Notes: generated from the sequence alone by a model not told the origin. DNA of 64,000 bases from Arabidopsis thaliana (GCF_000001735.4 NC_003074.8:7688101-7752100); one strand, 5' to 3'; shown: positions 21,564 to 33,653, numbered from the stretch's first letter. Made by a program: numbers and translations.

Positions 21564-21657
21564 TTTTCTCAATCTCTTTCTTGATCTGTTTCACTTTCTC
21601 TTTCTTCTGGGTGATATTGAGGAAAGAAGATTTGGGAATAGGAGAAACGTTTATACA

Positions 21658-21724
21658 TTTATATAGGAATCTTATTTCTTTAAAACTAATGATGTGTTTG
21701 TGTTGTGTTGTTGTTGGACACGTG
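21658..21724 (-). promoter_or_regulatory. BBX31 promoter: TATA and G-box
   Basis: TATATAAA (minus strand) lies at 21658-21665, about 95 bp above the ATG. CACGTG lies at 21719-21724. A HY5-type bZIP site in this position is consistent with the known light control of BBX31. Confidence 0.55.
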
Positions 21725-24700
21725 GATGAATCTTGCCCTGTTATTTTGACGTAAATGCCCTTATGAGGGCAAAATCGTTAATTTCAAAATTAAAAACGCT
21801 TCTCCTCCAAGCGATCTCTCGACCTCATATTGGACGCACAACTTTAAAATTTTCGAAACAAACTCCGTTTTTTTTTTTTTGCAAATCGAAACAAACCTCT
21901 AGTACGACTTCTTTTGGTTTATATCACCCACCACTTCAATGTGAATCATTGTTTTTTTTGTTTTTTGTACGATATGATGTTATATGTATCTTATTGTAAT
22001 GTGATTACGGTGTACGATAAACCAAACTATTGAGAATTTAAAATTTTAATAGATGCACCGAAAGGTTAACAAACAATCGATTCTATAAACAAATATGAAT
22101 GATTGCGAATTTAGTTAATTACGATGGAGTTTCCTTGTCCAAAGCGAAAACATATATAGTCGTGTAGTTTATCTCTTTTTTTCCAAGGTATAAATTTTGA
22201 GACATTTACATGATATTTAAGGTTCTAGAACTAGTTGGATAAAAAAAACCGGCATATATTATCATTCGTTTCTTAGCACACCTTCATTTTCCTATTGAAA
22301 TTTGTGACAGAATTTTCTAAAATAATTAAGGGATTGTTTAGAGAAAAAAATTAAAGATACTACAAGTGATTAGTGGAGGATAGGGGGTACGCATAAGAAA
22401 CGGCTAGAATTTAGGGTGATATCAAGTATCGTTGTTATTGGTTGTCTTTGGGACATTGTGTGGTTGTTAGTCAGTCAACTCTTAATTAATTATATAAGCT
22501 TACTATCAGAACAAGCAAAGAGGACTTCACTTGTATGGTTCACATTTAAAGATTTTTTTTTGGGTTGATTTATTAGTCATTTATTTGTTTAATATTAGTG
22601 AAAGCTACCCCACGAATTACGAATAATATCAGTTAATTAAAAAGGTTTGATTATTTTGAATTGCTATACATTGCGTGTGATTGCTTAGTAGTACGTATAT
22701 AAGTAATCGAAAAGCATTTTAATGTCACAATATTCGATTTTGTAGTTAGCATCACATTATTCGTAAACAGTGTTTGTAAAATAGTGAATTCATTTAGTAA
22801 GTGTCTTAATCTATTGTTAAAGCAACCTAATAAGATTAATTACATACTACAGTTCGGACGAAATAAAATAAAGTAATTAGCAAAATATGTTATTGAATCT
22901 CTTTAACCAAAATTATAATATAGTTATTCGTTGTTGCTAAAATATATCGTATCGGTTAAAACATAGCAGCACATCATATCTATCGCCATCGTTTAGACAT
23001 GTAATGATCGGAGTCATACATTTCGTTAACTTAAATTCTACTAATAGTACAAAATTTACGTGAAGATAGAGATAATTATAAAGCATTAAATGATCAAAAA
23101 TATCTTCAATGATGTTATTAGATTTTTTAACTGCATATATATGTTTAATATTGAAGATTAATTAGACCAAATTAAAACCTTGACATTATGTAATATATAA
23201 TTTGAGTAGGTATTTTCCATTTTGGACGTTCAACTAGAGTTGTTGTTCTTTATGCCTCCAATCTTGCTTCGATTCGGATATAATGCAGAAAGTTATACTG
23301 AATCAAAGGTAGGTTACAAATATGTTTATGTGAAGAAAAAAATTTCAGTTTTTGAAAGAAATATAAAAGCTTGAGAAATAGAAAGACTAGAGTATATATG
23401 TACATCTCATTATATAATCGGTACATAACCAACTGGTTTCTGTTAAACCACAACCTGTAACACTCTGTCTCTAATACAAGTAAGATCGGGTATTGGCGGA
23501 CTCTACTCAGAATAGAAAATACACATATTGTCTTATACCATTTTATGAAGACTATATATCTAACTTTTTACATACACAAAGTATATATATAACAAAAAAA
23601 AAACCCACGACATTTCTCTACAAAATTTAAGATAAAGTAGTGGGTCGTATGGATTATTGACTGATCAAAAATACGCACACTTATTAGACGGACTGAAATA
23701 ATAATGAGACGAAAATATTATTATATTTGTATGTTTGATACGTTATGGAAAAAAAAAGTGATGTTGTTGTTGTCCACAAGTTGATTCAGTGTTGATGCAT
23801 AAGTCCACTTGTGTGGATCATATTGGTTCAAAAATCCAAAAGCTTTTTATTTTCTAATTTTGTCCTCAGATTTTTCTGTCTGTTCTTTATTGTTGCCTGT
23901 TGGTACGAGACCTTAGCCGTCCAATCTTTCCAAAAGTATGTGACCATTATTTTTTTGCAATTTTAATATTCAGATTTTTTTTTAGTTGGTACGTAGGACA
24001 TATTATCACATTTACGCATGTATACGCGTAACTATAACCCTGGCTAGTTTATAAAATATCTTTTTATAGTTTTGATCGAAGTTGAAGAAACTTGGACGGT
24101 GATATGAATATGATATCTTATGCTAAATCATTTTGTTGTCTAAACGATTTGCGTTAGTAAAAACGATTGTCCAAGAAAAATATAAGCTATATATGAGCCT
24201 ATATAGTATGTAATGAAACAAACTATTTAACATAAAAGTATATATAGACTAAAAAAAAAGAGTATATATAGAGTTCGGGGTATGTTGTAAAAAGGCCATT
24301 GTAATAACTTATTTATCATCAACAAAATCCAAAAAGCTAATAGATCTTTGAATTAGAATTAGTAACTTAAATAAATACTATCATTGTCTTGAAATCAAAA
24401 CAGTGTGTATATAAATATATGATCACAAGTTTGGGAGAAACATCGTTAAGGTAAAGTGGATACGAGAGATTGCAATTTTAAGAGAAACATTAGTTGGATA
24501 CATGAAGAAACTTATATCAAAAATTCATCTTCAAAAATGATGAAACAAAAGGTGTGTATGGAAGAACCAGATGGTCAACTTGACACATATTCCACTGATA
24601 TTAATAACTGTTTAATCTATGACTTTGGAAGAGCAATGATTCTTTTTTCCTATAGAAGTGAGAGAATGTTCATATTAGAGAGAAAAAAAATCTTTGATAA

Positions 24701-24984
24701 CAAAACAAAATCCCTTGTCTAGTTGTGGTCTCAAGTAGAAATTTTTGTTTCACTCACTTCCAACTTGTCTAAGACATTATATGTTCCCAAGCGTTTAAAC
24801 CACTGAAAAACTTCCATTCATTAAATAAAGCTTATAGGAAAAGATGCAACAAGTGTATGACGTTAATGTCTACACACCCACCTTACCTAGACTGTTGTTA
24901 GAACACTAGTTTAATATTTTTCCTTGGCTAGGTTATTTTACTCAAACTTACCTTTAATAAAAAAAATTTAATTATTGGATAGTT
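21725..24984. other. Long AT-rich intergenic region
   Basis: No gene is supported. Short ORFs of 60-90 codons on both strands lack coding bias and domain motifs. Confidence 0.5.
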
Positions 24985-25260
24985 CCGCTTAAGGGTTTGA
25001 ACCCAAATACTTATCGGAAAACCGATCGAATGGATTCAATTTTTCTATATCCGATGAACCAATTCCGAATCCAAACCGAAAAAGAGAAAAAATTGATGTA
25101 GAAAGTTTCTTTGTAAATTAAGAATATATTTGACCAAAACCTGAATCCGAACCGAAATCAACTGTACCAAACCATCTATTTTAGATTACATTTTCAGTTT
25201 GAAACCATTATTCATATACCAAACATATAAAAACCCGAACCGGATTGGAAAAGCGCATTA
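24985..25260. repeat. Degenerate CCGAACCGAA-type repeat tract
   Basis: Loosely spaced repeats of AACCGAA, AATCCGAACCGAA and CCCGAACCGGA occur over about 270 bp. Such tracts are common in Brassicaceae intergenic DNA and transposon interiors. There is no clear unit length. Confidence 0.4.
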
Positions 25261-25261
25261 G

Positions 25262-25480
25262 CCAATCAGTAGGCCTAATTTATCAGTCCCCGTAGGCCCA
25301 AATTATTTAATAACGTAACATCAAAACTCAATTACTGGAGGCCATATGCAGGCCCAAATTAGTGTTTCGCTTGCTAGGGCTTTAAAGTAAGGTTATGGAT
25401 TCTTGTTTGTAGGATCTTCTCTTGCTTAGCCAAGGCAACTATACTCTATTACTAGATGAGTATCCGTACTACGTGCGAGT
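25262..25480 (+). promoter_or_regulatory. Promoter-like patch with GGCCCA site II motifs and no evident gene
   Basis: AGGCCCAAATTA occurs at about 25292 and 25351, with TAGGCCTAATTT at about 25271 and GCTAGGGCTTTAAAG at 25373. Site II (TGGGCC/GGCCCA) elements with a telo-box-like motif typify promoters of ribosomal-protein and snoRNA genes. Only short ORFs follow and no C/D or H/ACA snoRNA was recognised. Confidence 0.3.
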
Positions 25481-26225
25481 TTATGTATTATTATTTACAA
25501 ATTGTTTTATATAATGTATGTTCATATAAAGTAAAGTTGAATGCATCGGTTTTGAAACATAAATATAATTTGTAATTGTTTTTGAAAAGTCCTACTATAT
25601 TAGTTCATCTGAAAAACGAATGTGCTTGAGTTATTTTTTATTGTTGTTTTAAATTCTCAGGTTTTTTTTAATTTATATATCCTTGTTTTTTGGTTCTAAG
25701 TGTAGATTGTGAGACGGTGAAATTTTAGAAAATTTATTTCTTACACTAAAAATATAACATGTCTTTATTAACCATGTCTCTGCATATTCAATCTAAGCTT
25801 ATTCAACTTGATGTTCTTGAAAAGTTTAGTTAAAATCTTGTCATAATCTTATATCTCACGTTTTAGTTATAAGGATAGCTCATCAAACATCTTTCAAATT
25901 ACTTGTTTTCTTAGCATAAATCTCGAAAAGCATCTGCATATTCATTTAGTTTCTTTCATAATAATTGTCTAATTTTTAGGCAAGTCTAATTTTTAGGCAA
26001 GTAATATATGTAGCATGTTTGGATTTTATGATCACTTTAGCCACTTAAGTGGATCTCAAAATTAAAGAAGATATATTGAATTAAAAAATATAGAAAAAGT
26101 GATGGTTCAAGTTCTGATTAATTATATCCTTTATGTTGAATTAATTACTAATTATGTATTACTTATTTTATGAAGTCTAGGTGGCAAGCTCTCATGTGCT
26201 GATGTGTCAAGTTGTGGGAGAGAGT
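25481..26225. other. AT-rich intergenic stretch
   Basis: No gene seen. A short direct duplication (GTCTAATTTTTAGGCAAGT) occurs near 25970-26003. Confidence 0.4.
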
Positions 26226-26245
26226 TAGCCTCCTTTCATATATAT

Positions 26246-26636
26246 GATTCTACCTGTTCCACATTAAGCTCCAGTTTACAGGACAGTACTCAGACCGATT
26301 TTAGATGCTTAATAGCTTCAGCTCTGTGACAGTTCTCCACACTATATGTCTATATCGGGTATAATTACTCCATGTTCCTCTCGTTCAGTCTGATCCAACG
26401 CTGCCTAGCTAAACTAAGGCAGCATCAACGTCACTACTTTCCGATTCTAAGAAATCTAAATTCAGAAACACTTCAAATTTCTAAGCAGCTCAGACTTTGT
26501 TTACCTGATGAAACCCAGGTTCATGAGTCAATGTAACACCAAGCTCATGTATAATAGAGTATAAACTGGAGCTTAATGTGGAAATAACCTGATGAAACCC
26601 AGGTTCATGAGCTTAATGTGGAACATGTAGAATAAT
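26246..26636. repeat. Inverted repeat with a duplicated right arm
   Basis: The 22 nt at 26257-26278 are the exact reverse complement of 26562-26583. The 23 nt at 26247-26269 pair with 26611-26633 with one mismatch. The second right arm arises from an 84-bp tandem duplication (units beginning at 26503 and 26587, each starting ACCTGATGAAACCCAGGTTC). Weaker pairing may extend to 26226-26245 with 26708-26733. It could be a MITE relic or a hairpin-RNA locus. Confidence 0.6.
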
Positions 26637-27036
26637 AGAGTATAGTTACACTCTTACTTTGATATTTTCAGATGAAGGCTCCACGTCGCCAATGCTGTGA
26701 CATCTCTCCATCATATGAGGAAACAAAAGGCTAACTTTTCATGGTTCAGAAACTTGTGGAAGTCTGTATCCGAAGATCTCTCGACATTCTGACAATATTT
26801 GTCGATGGGTTTGGTCGTTTTTGTGTAATAATATGCAACATTGTTTAACCAGTACGGCTTCTCTTCTCTTGTTATTAAGTTTTCCTAGTTAAACTATTAA
26901 ATGTATAAAATGCTAATTGTAGATGAAACTGAAAAGTTGAAAAAGAAGAAGATGAAACTGAAAGTTTAAATCTTATATTTGACCCAAAATAAAATAAAAA
27001 CAGAGAAGCTTGTAATTATAGAAAATAATAATTCCT

Positions 27037-27140
27037 TCATTTCAGGTTGTCACCATAAAAATGGTGTGACTGTAAGAGTCTGAACTCAGTCACACCTCTT
27101 TACTTTTTCTTCGGCCTTCTTGTAGCCGCAAATACTTCTC
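27037..27140 (+). promoter_or_regulatory. CRRSP-array promoter block, copy 1
   Basis: It carries TTCATTTCAGGTTGTCACC, GTGTGACTGTAAGAG, TGAACTCAGTCACACC, TACTTTTTCTTCGGCC and GCCGCAAATAC in that order, ending about 150 bp above the ATG of copy 1. The same order of elements recurs upstream of copies 2-5. Homology to other array spacers starts near 26745 (GGGTTTGGTCGTTTTTGTG). Confidence 0.65.
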
Positions 27141-27292
27141 TGTCATCTCCGTTACAAGCTCTAAACATTTATTTGAATTTATCAATAGAATTCGTATAAT
27201 GTAACCAAAAACCGTAAACTAAATATATTTTATAAAACTTATCTCCATTCAACATCCAAATCCGTTCGAGTCTCACACAAAAATCCAATAAA

Positions 27293-28243
27293 ATGTACTA
27301 TTCATCGCCGACATGCTTCGTTTTGATCACTATATTTGCCGTGGTGGTAACACAACTGATCTTTATGCGCACCGTTTCGTCCTTGAACATGACCAATGCC
27401 TATCTGAACCACAAATGCTTAGCCAATCAAGGGAAATACAAGCCGGGAAGTTGGTATGAGAAAAAACTCCAAAGTATTATAGTCTCTATCGGTAGCGGTG
27501 ATGGTTTTACCCTTGGTTACGACATGATGGCCCTTGGTAAGGATTCTGATTACGTAGCCGTCACCAACCAGTGCCGTGGCGACTCCAACGGGTCCATGTG
27601 CCGCTCCTGCTTTGCCACCGCCATCGCAAGGGTAACGCTATTTCATTATTGATTAGCTTTCACGTCTTTCTTTATTACATGTATAAATTTGTGCACACAT
27701 ATATGTCAGTTTTGGCGTTATATCTTATATTTTATATGTAAATTACTCCATGCAATGTTGATATTGATTTTGGCGTTAATATGACAAATGTATATGACCG
27801 CTTCGTATAGAAGATGCCCGCGATATAAGGGGGCAATAATATGGTACGACCAATGTACTCTCCAGATTTCTCCGTTCGATACTCAAGGGAAGTTCGACAA
27901 AGATAATGATTTCTGTATGTCCAACAAGAAGAAAATGAACGTAGATTCGTTTGGAGAGAAGTGGATGACATTCCTCGACAATTTGGTAGGTATAGCCCTC
28001 AAAGATCATTTGTATGCCGCTGGGGATACAAGGTTCGGGACAAAGAAGTTGTACGGGATGGTGCAGTGTAGGCTTGACATATATAATAATAGTTGTCGAG
28101 AGTGTGTTGGACACATAGCCGTAAAATTTCAAGATTGCTGGCATGGTAAACAAGGAGCTAGAGTGTTGGGTAGTGGTTGTAACTTTAGGTATGAGCTTTA
28201 CCCTTTTGTTGGTAGTAACAAGCGCGGTCGTAATTTAAACTAA
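27293..28243 (+). CDS. CRRSP (DUF26) secretory protein, copy 1, with altered splice acceptor
   Basis: Exon 1 is 27293-27631 (113 codons). A signal peptide (MYYSSPTCFV to the VSSLNMTN boundary) is followed by the first DUF26 signature CRGDSNGSMCRSC (C-X8-C-X2-C). The donor is normal (GG|GTAACG). In the paralogs the acceptor is GACAG followed by CTTCGT. Here it reads GACCG, and two bases are also inserted just downstream, which puts RRCPRYK out of phase with the normal site. The nearest in-frame acceptor is ATATAAG at 27827-27829. It gives exon 2 27830-28243 and a 250-aa product lacking LRRRCPRYK, including one conserved cysteine. The second DUF26 signature (CRLDIYNNSCREC) and FRYELYPF are intact. 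DUF26 proteins of this class (ginkbilobin-type) are apoplastic and linked to defence and mannose binding. The gene is either altered or decayed. Confidence 0.65.
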
Positions 28244-29271
28244 TTTTAAATTCTTATGCATTTAGATATTTTTTTTCCGTAAACTTTAAATTATATATAT
28301 ATAATTTATTATTATTATTATTTTGTTTAGAAAAAACAATGTCACGTAGTTTAAATAAATTTTCTTTGTATTATGCTTTAGAAACATTTTAAATAATGTA
28401 TTTTTGAACTTCTCGTGTTAAATTTATTTTCTGTAAATTTCTAAAACGTTTTCATGAAATTTATAGATAGTAATCAAGGAAAGCATTAAAAAAAAGAAGA
28501 AGAAGAGAAACATTGCATTATTATGTTTGAAAAACTATATTTAACCGTGGTTAGTTAGTTACAAATGATTGATATTTTAATAGGAAAAAATAACCAGCAT
28601 TAAGAAAGTCATCAAAATGAAAACATTTCCCCCCAATTTGGATTCTAACACACGAGGGAGAAATATGGTAAACGTTTTGCATCATCACTATTATAAAATA
28701 AAGAATGAGGAACCGATAATATGTCTAAATGAGAACAGCGAAATCTATATGAAAACATGTAATTCATTAACATCTAGTAAATATCAACTCAGTATCTAGT
28801 ACATAGTTCAACACATGTTTGAGTTACTCAGCATCTCATGATCTTGCTTTAGTAATATAAATATCTGTTTGTTTGTTGTTGTTTTAAGAAAAAATAAATA
28901 ATAATCTAGAAACATAAAAACCAAACACTAAGTTGTATAGAATCTTATAATATTCGACCAACAAAAAACAAAGAATCTTGTAAGTTGTAATTATAGAAAT
29001 TAGCAATTTTTTCATTGTCACCGTACAAATCTTGTGATTATAAGAGTTTGAACTCAGTCACACCTTTGAACTTTTGCTTTTTCTTCGGCTTTCTTGTCGC
29101 CGTAAATACTAATTTCCCACTCCTGTCCGTTACAAACTTATACTCTATTAGAAACTTTAATTGATTAAAAAGATTTCTCATAAGGTATCAAATCCCTCAT
29201 CATATACATCACAGTCTCAACACTTTATCTACAAAATAACACTCCCGTTTAAAACTAAAACATCCAAAACA
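28244..29271. other. Spacer, copy 1 to copy 2
   Basis: AT-rich, no gene. The promoter block of copy 2 lies at about 29011-29110 (TGAACTCAGTCACACCTTTG, then TCTTCGGCTTTC and GTCGCCGTAAATAC). Confidence 0.55.
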
Positions 29272-30305
29272 ATGTACTCTTTATCTTCTGTATCAAAACA
29301 CCTTATTTTGGTCCATATATTGGCCCTGGTGGCCACACAACTGCTTCTCATACGTAGCGTTTCGTCTTTGAACATGACCAATTCCTATCTGAACCACAAA
29401 TGCTTTGTCAGTCAAGGGAAATACAAGCCAGGAAGTGCACATGAGAAAAGCCTAGAAGCTATCATCCATTCCATCTCGGTTGGTGAAAATGTTAATAGCG
29501 GTTACGACATGATGTCATTTGGTGACGGTCCAGATCTAGTCTGCGTTGTCCTCCAGTGCCGTGGTGACTCCTACGGGTCCAAGTGCCGCTCCTGCTTTGC
29601 CTCAGCCATGGCCGGGGTAATGTCACTTTAATATTATTTTTTTAGCTGCCAAATAGTTACATGATAATGCGTACACATATCTCAGTTTTGGTTACATCTT
29701 ATTCTTAGCGATAAATAAAATATAACAGACTAGAAAACTATATCTTATATGTAAATTAGTTCATGCAGTGTTGATATTGATTGTGGCGTCGATATGCAAC
29801 ATGTATATGACAGCTTCGTAGGAGATGTCCGAGATATAAAGGGGGAATAATATGGTTCGACCAATGTCTTCTCGAGATTTCTTCGATCGATAATGTAGGG
29901 CAGCTCAATTACGGTGATAGTTTCTGTATGTCCAACGCGAAGAATGTGGGAGATGATCCATTTTCTTTCATACTGAAGTGGGATACTCTCTTCGACAATA
30001 TATCACGTATAGCTATCACTGAAAAGAATAAAAACTTAAAAGATACCAACAAACCGGCACTATACGGGGCGGGGGAGAAGAGGCTCGGGACAAAGAAGAA
30101 GATGTACGGAATGGTTCAGTGTACAGATGACTTATCTGTTAAGGCTTGTGAGGAGTGTCTGGTTGCTAATATCTTGAAGTTTCAAAATTGCTGGAAAAGT
30201 GGTAAACGCGGTGCGAGGGTTTTGGATAGGAGCTGTAACTTTAGGTATGAGCTTTACCCTTTTGTTAATGCCAAGACTGGTCCTAATTCTTATTTTAAGA
30301 GTTAA
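29272..30305 (+). CDS. CRRSP (DUF26) secretory protein, copy 2, intact
   Basis: Exons 29272-29616 and 29814-30305 join in phase 0 (GGG|CTT CGT AGG) to 278 aa. The start at MYSLSSVSKH matches all paralogs. An in-frame upstream ATG (29161) would put 37 polar residues ahead of the signal peptide. Residues 1 to about 32 are a hydrophobic signal peptide ending at VSS, followed by LNMTNSYLNHKC. DUF26 repeat 1 has [13 protein letters not shown] and, in exon 2, RRRCPRYKGGIIWFDQC. Repeat 2 has YGMVQC, then CTDDLSVKACEEC, and ends in [11 protein letters not shown]. No membrane anchor or kinase follows, so this is a secreted two-domain CRRSP. The acceptor is GACAG. Confidence 0.9.
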
Positions 30306-31270
30306 TGATTTTTTTTAAAAATACAGGTTTTAGAGTTTGTTTGTTTTTGTAAATTATCAATTTTATTTTACATTAATTAATTATTTTATGTAGAAGAAAT
30401 CTTATGATGTTGTTAAAATAAAGGGAACCATCCCAAAAGTCACTTGTATTTTGGCTTTATTGTATTTCATGATATCTCCATGTTTTTATTGCACTACATG
30501 ACACTTCTTAAAATTTTATACCATTTTGCCTTTGATAAAATACACGATTTATATTGTACGTGCCCCAAATAATTCTAATATGGAAATTCTAAATTGTTGA
30601 CAAGAAAAACCAAAACAAATCTAAAACATGTGGTGTAAGTACTATGACAGATCATTACGTACATATATCAAACAAAACCTCTAATACATTTGAATGAACG
30701 TTTTTTTATATATAATATACGTAAATCTTAAATTGAATACCAAAGCATTATGTACGTCAAAACTAAAATGACATTTAGTACACGACAGACAAACACTGTA
30801 TTTATTTTGTTAAGTACTGTTTTTCATTATTAATTAAGTGTATTGTCTATAAACCCACCAAAGTGTGATTGATTCCAATAAATACTCATGGTTGTCATGA
30901 GATGTAATTTACACTCTTCATCAAATACTTCAGCCTAATCCAACACCATTCAGAATAATTTGGAAGTCTATACCCGGGGATCCTTTGGAATTCTTACAAT
31001 AGTTATTTCCTTGATGGGCTTGGTCATCTTTGTATATAATATGCAACTATTGGTTGAATGGCCTTTCTTCTATTTTTATAGAGTTTTACTCGTTAAATTA
31101 TTTTAGTGCTATCTCAGGGTCTATCTTTGAAACATTTTGAATCAAATTTATCAAAAAGAAGATATATATAACTTAAAGCAATTTTCTTATCTGGAGAGAC
31201 ACAAACGTAAAACTAATAACAGTTGATAATGTTTGACCGAAACAAAAGAATCTATAATTATAGTAATTAA
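30306..31270. other. Spacer, copy 2 to the duplicated unit
   Basis: No gene. The part from about 30950 (GGAAGTCTATACCCGGGGAT, then GATGGGCTTGGTCATCTTTG) is the distal upstream module also seen at about 26750 and 32080. Confidence 0.5.
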
Positions 31271-31430
31271 CATTTCCTTCATTTCAGGTCGTCACTGTAT
31301 AATCATGTGACTGTGAGAGTTTGAACTCAGTCACACTTTTGAAGTTTTACTTTTTCGTTGGCCTTTTTGTCACCACACATACAAATAAAACTAACTTCTC
31401 TCAGGTAACCAAAAACTGTAAACTGTAAAC
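31271..31430 (+). promoter_or_regulatory. Orphan CRRSP promoter cut by the duplication breakpoint
   Basis: A complete CRRSP promoter block (TTCATTTCAGGTCGTCACTG, TTTGAACTCAGTCACAC, TTTACTTTTTCGTTGGCC) runs into AGGTAACCAAAAACTGTAAA, which sits just above the TATA region in other copies. At about 31430 it meets the duplicated 2.6-kb unit instead of a gene. The gene it once served is gone. Confidence 0.65.
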
Positions 31431-33653
31431 TTTATCATTTACCTTAACCCGGGAATTCGCCTTTTGTCTATTTTTTAAACCACTTTGTTTGATTTTGAAT
31501 TGTGTTAGTCTTATGCATACTGTTTTCTTTTGCTTTGATTTGTATTGTTTGATTTTAATTGCTTGGTGTGCACAAAAAAAAAAGAAGATATTAATTGCTT
31601 GGTTTAGTTAAGTTTGTATTAGAAAACCAGAATCAAACTCTTGTTAACCTTAGATTATGTACTTGTGTATTCTCGATGAGTTAATTCATTACTCCTTGTG
31701 GTTATTAGTGCATTAGGAATTTAATTGACTAAAAAACCATATCAAAGAACAAACTCACTTCTTTTTTTTTTGTAAACTGAACAAACTCACTTTAACGTGT
31801 CATCTTCCTTCGTAAGAGGCGGTCAGAGAAGCAAAACTGTACCAAATTAAATGTCATAAGGAGTCTGATTCGATTATTCCCTTAATGAAAGAGTCACCTA
31901 CTTGATGCTCTACTGTTATCTACGAGCATCCAACATTCCCTAGATGTACAACTTCAATTGTTTGGACTTTGGAGGATCTCGAAAATAGGATCCGAGTAAC
32001 CGAATATTCAAATGGGAAAAAGATAGCCAATCGTATACGATGTATATCACATAAATTCTGATTTTTTTTATTAAAGTTCAATTTTCTATGGGTTTGGCCA
32101 TTTTTTGTATGATATGCAACCATGTTCAACAAATTATGGCCTCTGTTCTCTTGTTTGTAGAGTTTTCCTCGTTAAGCTGTTTTAGACTTCTAGTTCCATC
32201 TCAGGATCTAGCTTTTCAATATTTTAAATTTTAGCAATTTTCCTTAATAAATATATAATATAGAAACACAGAAACATGATAAATTAGCAAATATATATAA
32301 TTAGATGAAATCTGAAAATTGGAATCGACCATGTTACGTTGGACAAAAAAACCAAAGAATTTTGTAATTATAGAAATCAACAATTCCTTCATTTCAGGTC
32401 GTTATACTACAATCGTGTGATTGTAATTGTTTGAACTCAGTCACACCTTCAAGCTTTTACTGTTTCGTCGGCCCTCTTGTTTCCACAAAGTTCCTCCCGA
32501 GTCTCCTACATAAACATCAGTCTCAATGCTAAAAATTTATTTTAAAACACCCCACTTGGAAACACAAATAAATAAAAATAAATTCAAAACAATGTATTCT
32601 TCATCATCTGTATCAAAACGCTTCGTTCTAGTCCCTATTGTGGTCGTGGTGACCACACAACTCCTCCTGGTACGTAACGTTTCTTCACTAAACCTTACCA
32701 ATTCGTATCTTCACCACAAATGCGTAGTCAATCAAGGGAAATACAAGCCAGGAAGCAAGTACGAGAAATCCCTCGATGATATCATCCAAAGCTTTTCGAA
32801 TAAAGATAAAGATTCGTATGGTTTTCGTACCGGTTACAGCATGAAGGCCTACGGTAAAGAACCTGATATGGTCTCCATCACCTACCAGTGCCGTATCGAC
32901 TCTCGTGGGCCCAAGTGCCAGTCCTGCGTTGTCACGGCCGGTTATGAGGTAACATACTTGAGTGTTACTAATAAGGTAGCTTTCACATAATGTATAAATA
33001 TGCGTGCAGAGTCTACCGACACACACTATATTTATGTTTAGATCTAACACAAATATAAACGCGAGAAACTATATCTTATATATGAAATTAGTCCATGCAA
33101 TGTTGATATTAATTATGGGCCTGTGGGCCTGTGGCGTTAATATGCTAAATGTCTATGACAGCTTCTTCGTAAGAGATGTCCGAGATATAAAGAGGCAATA
33201 ATATGGTACGACCAATGTCTTGTGGAGTTTTCTTCGTTAGATACTTCTGGGCAGATCAATTACGACGACAACTTCTGTATGCCTAGCGCGAAGAACCTGA
33301 TCGGCAATTCAATCTCTCTTGAAGAAAGGTTGCATCTCCTCAACAATCTTACAAAGATAGCCGTCACGAAAATAGATAAAAACATAGAAGGTATAAAAAA
33401 ACCAGTACTGTATGCGGCGGGGGAGAAGAGACTCGGGACGAAAAGTCTATACGGAATGGTGCAATGTTCGGCTGACTTATCTGTTCAGGGTTGTAATGAG
33501 TGTATGTTATATTATATAGTGCATTTTCAAGAGTGCTGGGAAAATAAACAAGGAGTAAGAGTTTTGAGTAGAAGCTGTAACTTTAGGTATGAGCTTTACC
33601 CTTTTATTAACCCTAAGGGTCCTTATTATACAAAGTTCTAAAGCAATTTGAAT
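31430..33653 (+). repeat. Tandem duplication, unit A (contains copy 3)
   Basis: It matches 34026-36250 at an offset of 2596-2597 bp. By eye I find one A-run length change and one substitution up to about 33600. Five differences then fall within 33 bp at the end of the coding sequence, and sequence beyond about 33653 is only loosely similar. This points to a recent unequal exchange or a conversion tract ending inside the last codons. Confidence 0.9.
32592..33641 (+). CDS. CRRSP (DUF26) secretory protein, copy 3, intact
   Basis: Exons 32592-32948 and 33162-33641 join in phase 0 (GAG|CTT CTT CGT) to 278 aa. The start is MYSSSSVSKRF. The ATG at 32526 would add 22 polar residues ahead of the signal peptide. 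The mature protein begins near SLNLTNSYLHHKC. Repeat 1 has CRIDSRGPKCQSC and [17 protein letters not shown], and repeat 2 has CSADLSVQGCNEC and [11 protein letters not shown]. The C-terminus reads INPKGPYYTKF. It has an N-glycosylation sequon (NLT) at the mature N-terminus, typical of the array. Copy 4 differs at only three residues. The promoter block lies at 32387-32490, unusually close to the ATG. Confidence 0.92.

Noticed and set aside
21733-21999. 88-codon ORF upstream of BBX31
   Set aside because: Low-complexity phenylalanine-rich translation overlapping the BBX31 promoter. No support.
24456-24722. 88-codon ORF, plus strand
   Set aside because: It lies in an AT-rich desert with no promoter, splice signals or domain. 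The length is within chance.
24985-25000. GGGTTTGAACCC as a tRNA T-arm (B box)
   Set aside because: No acceptor stem, A box or cloverleaf could be built around it.
32688-33050. 120-codon ORF on the minus strand across copy 3 exon 1 (and its twin at 35285-35647)
   Set aside because: It is the antisense shadow of a well-supported CRRSP exon. Its identity between copies only reflects the duplication.
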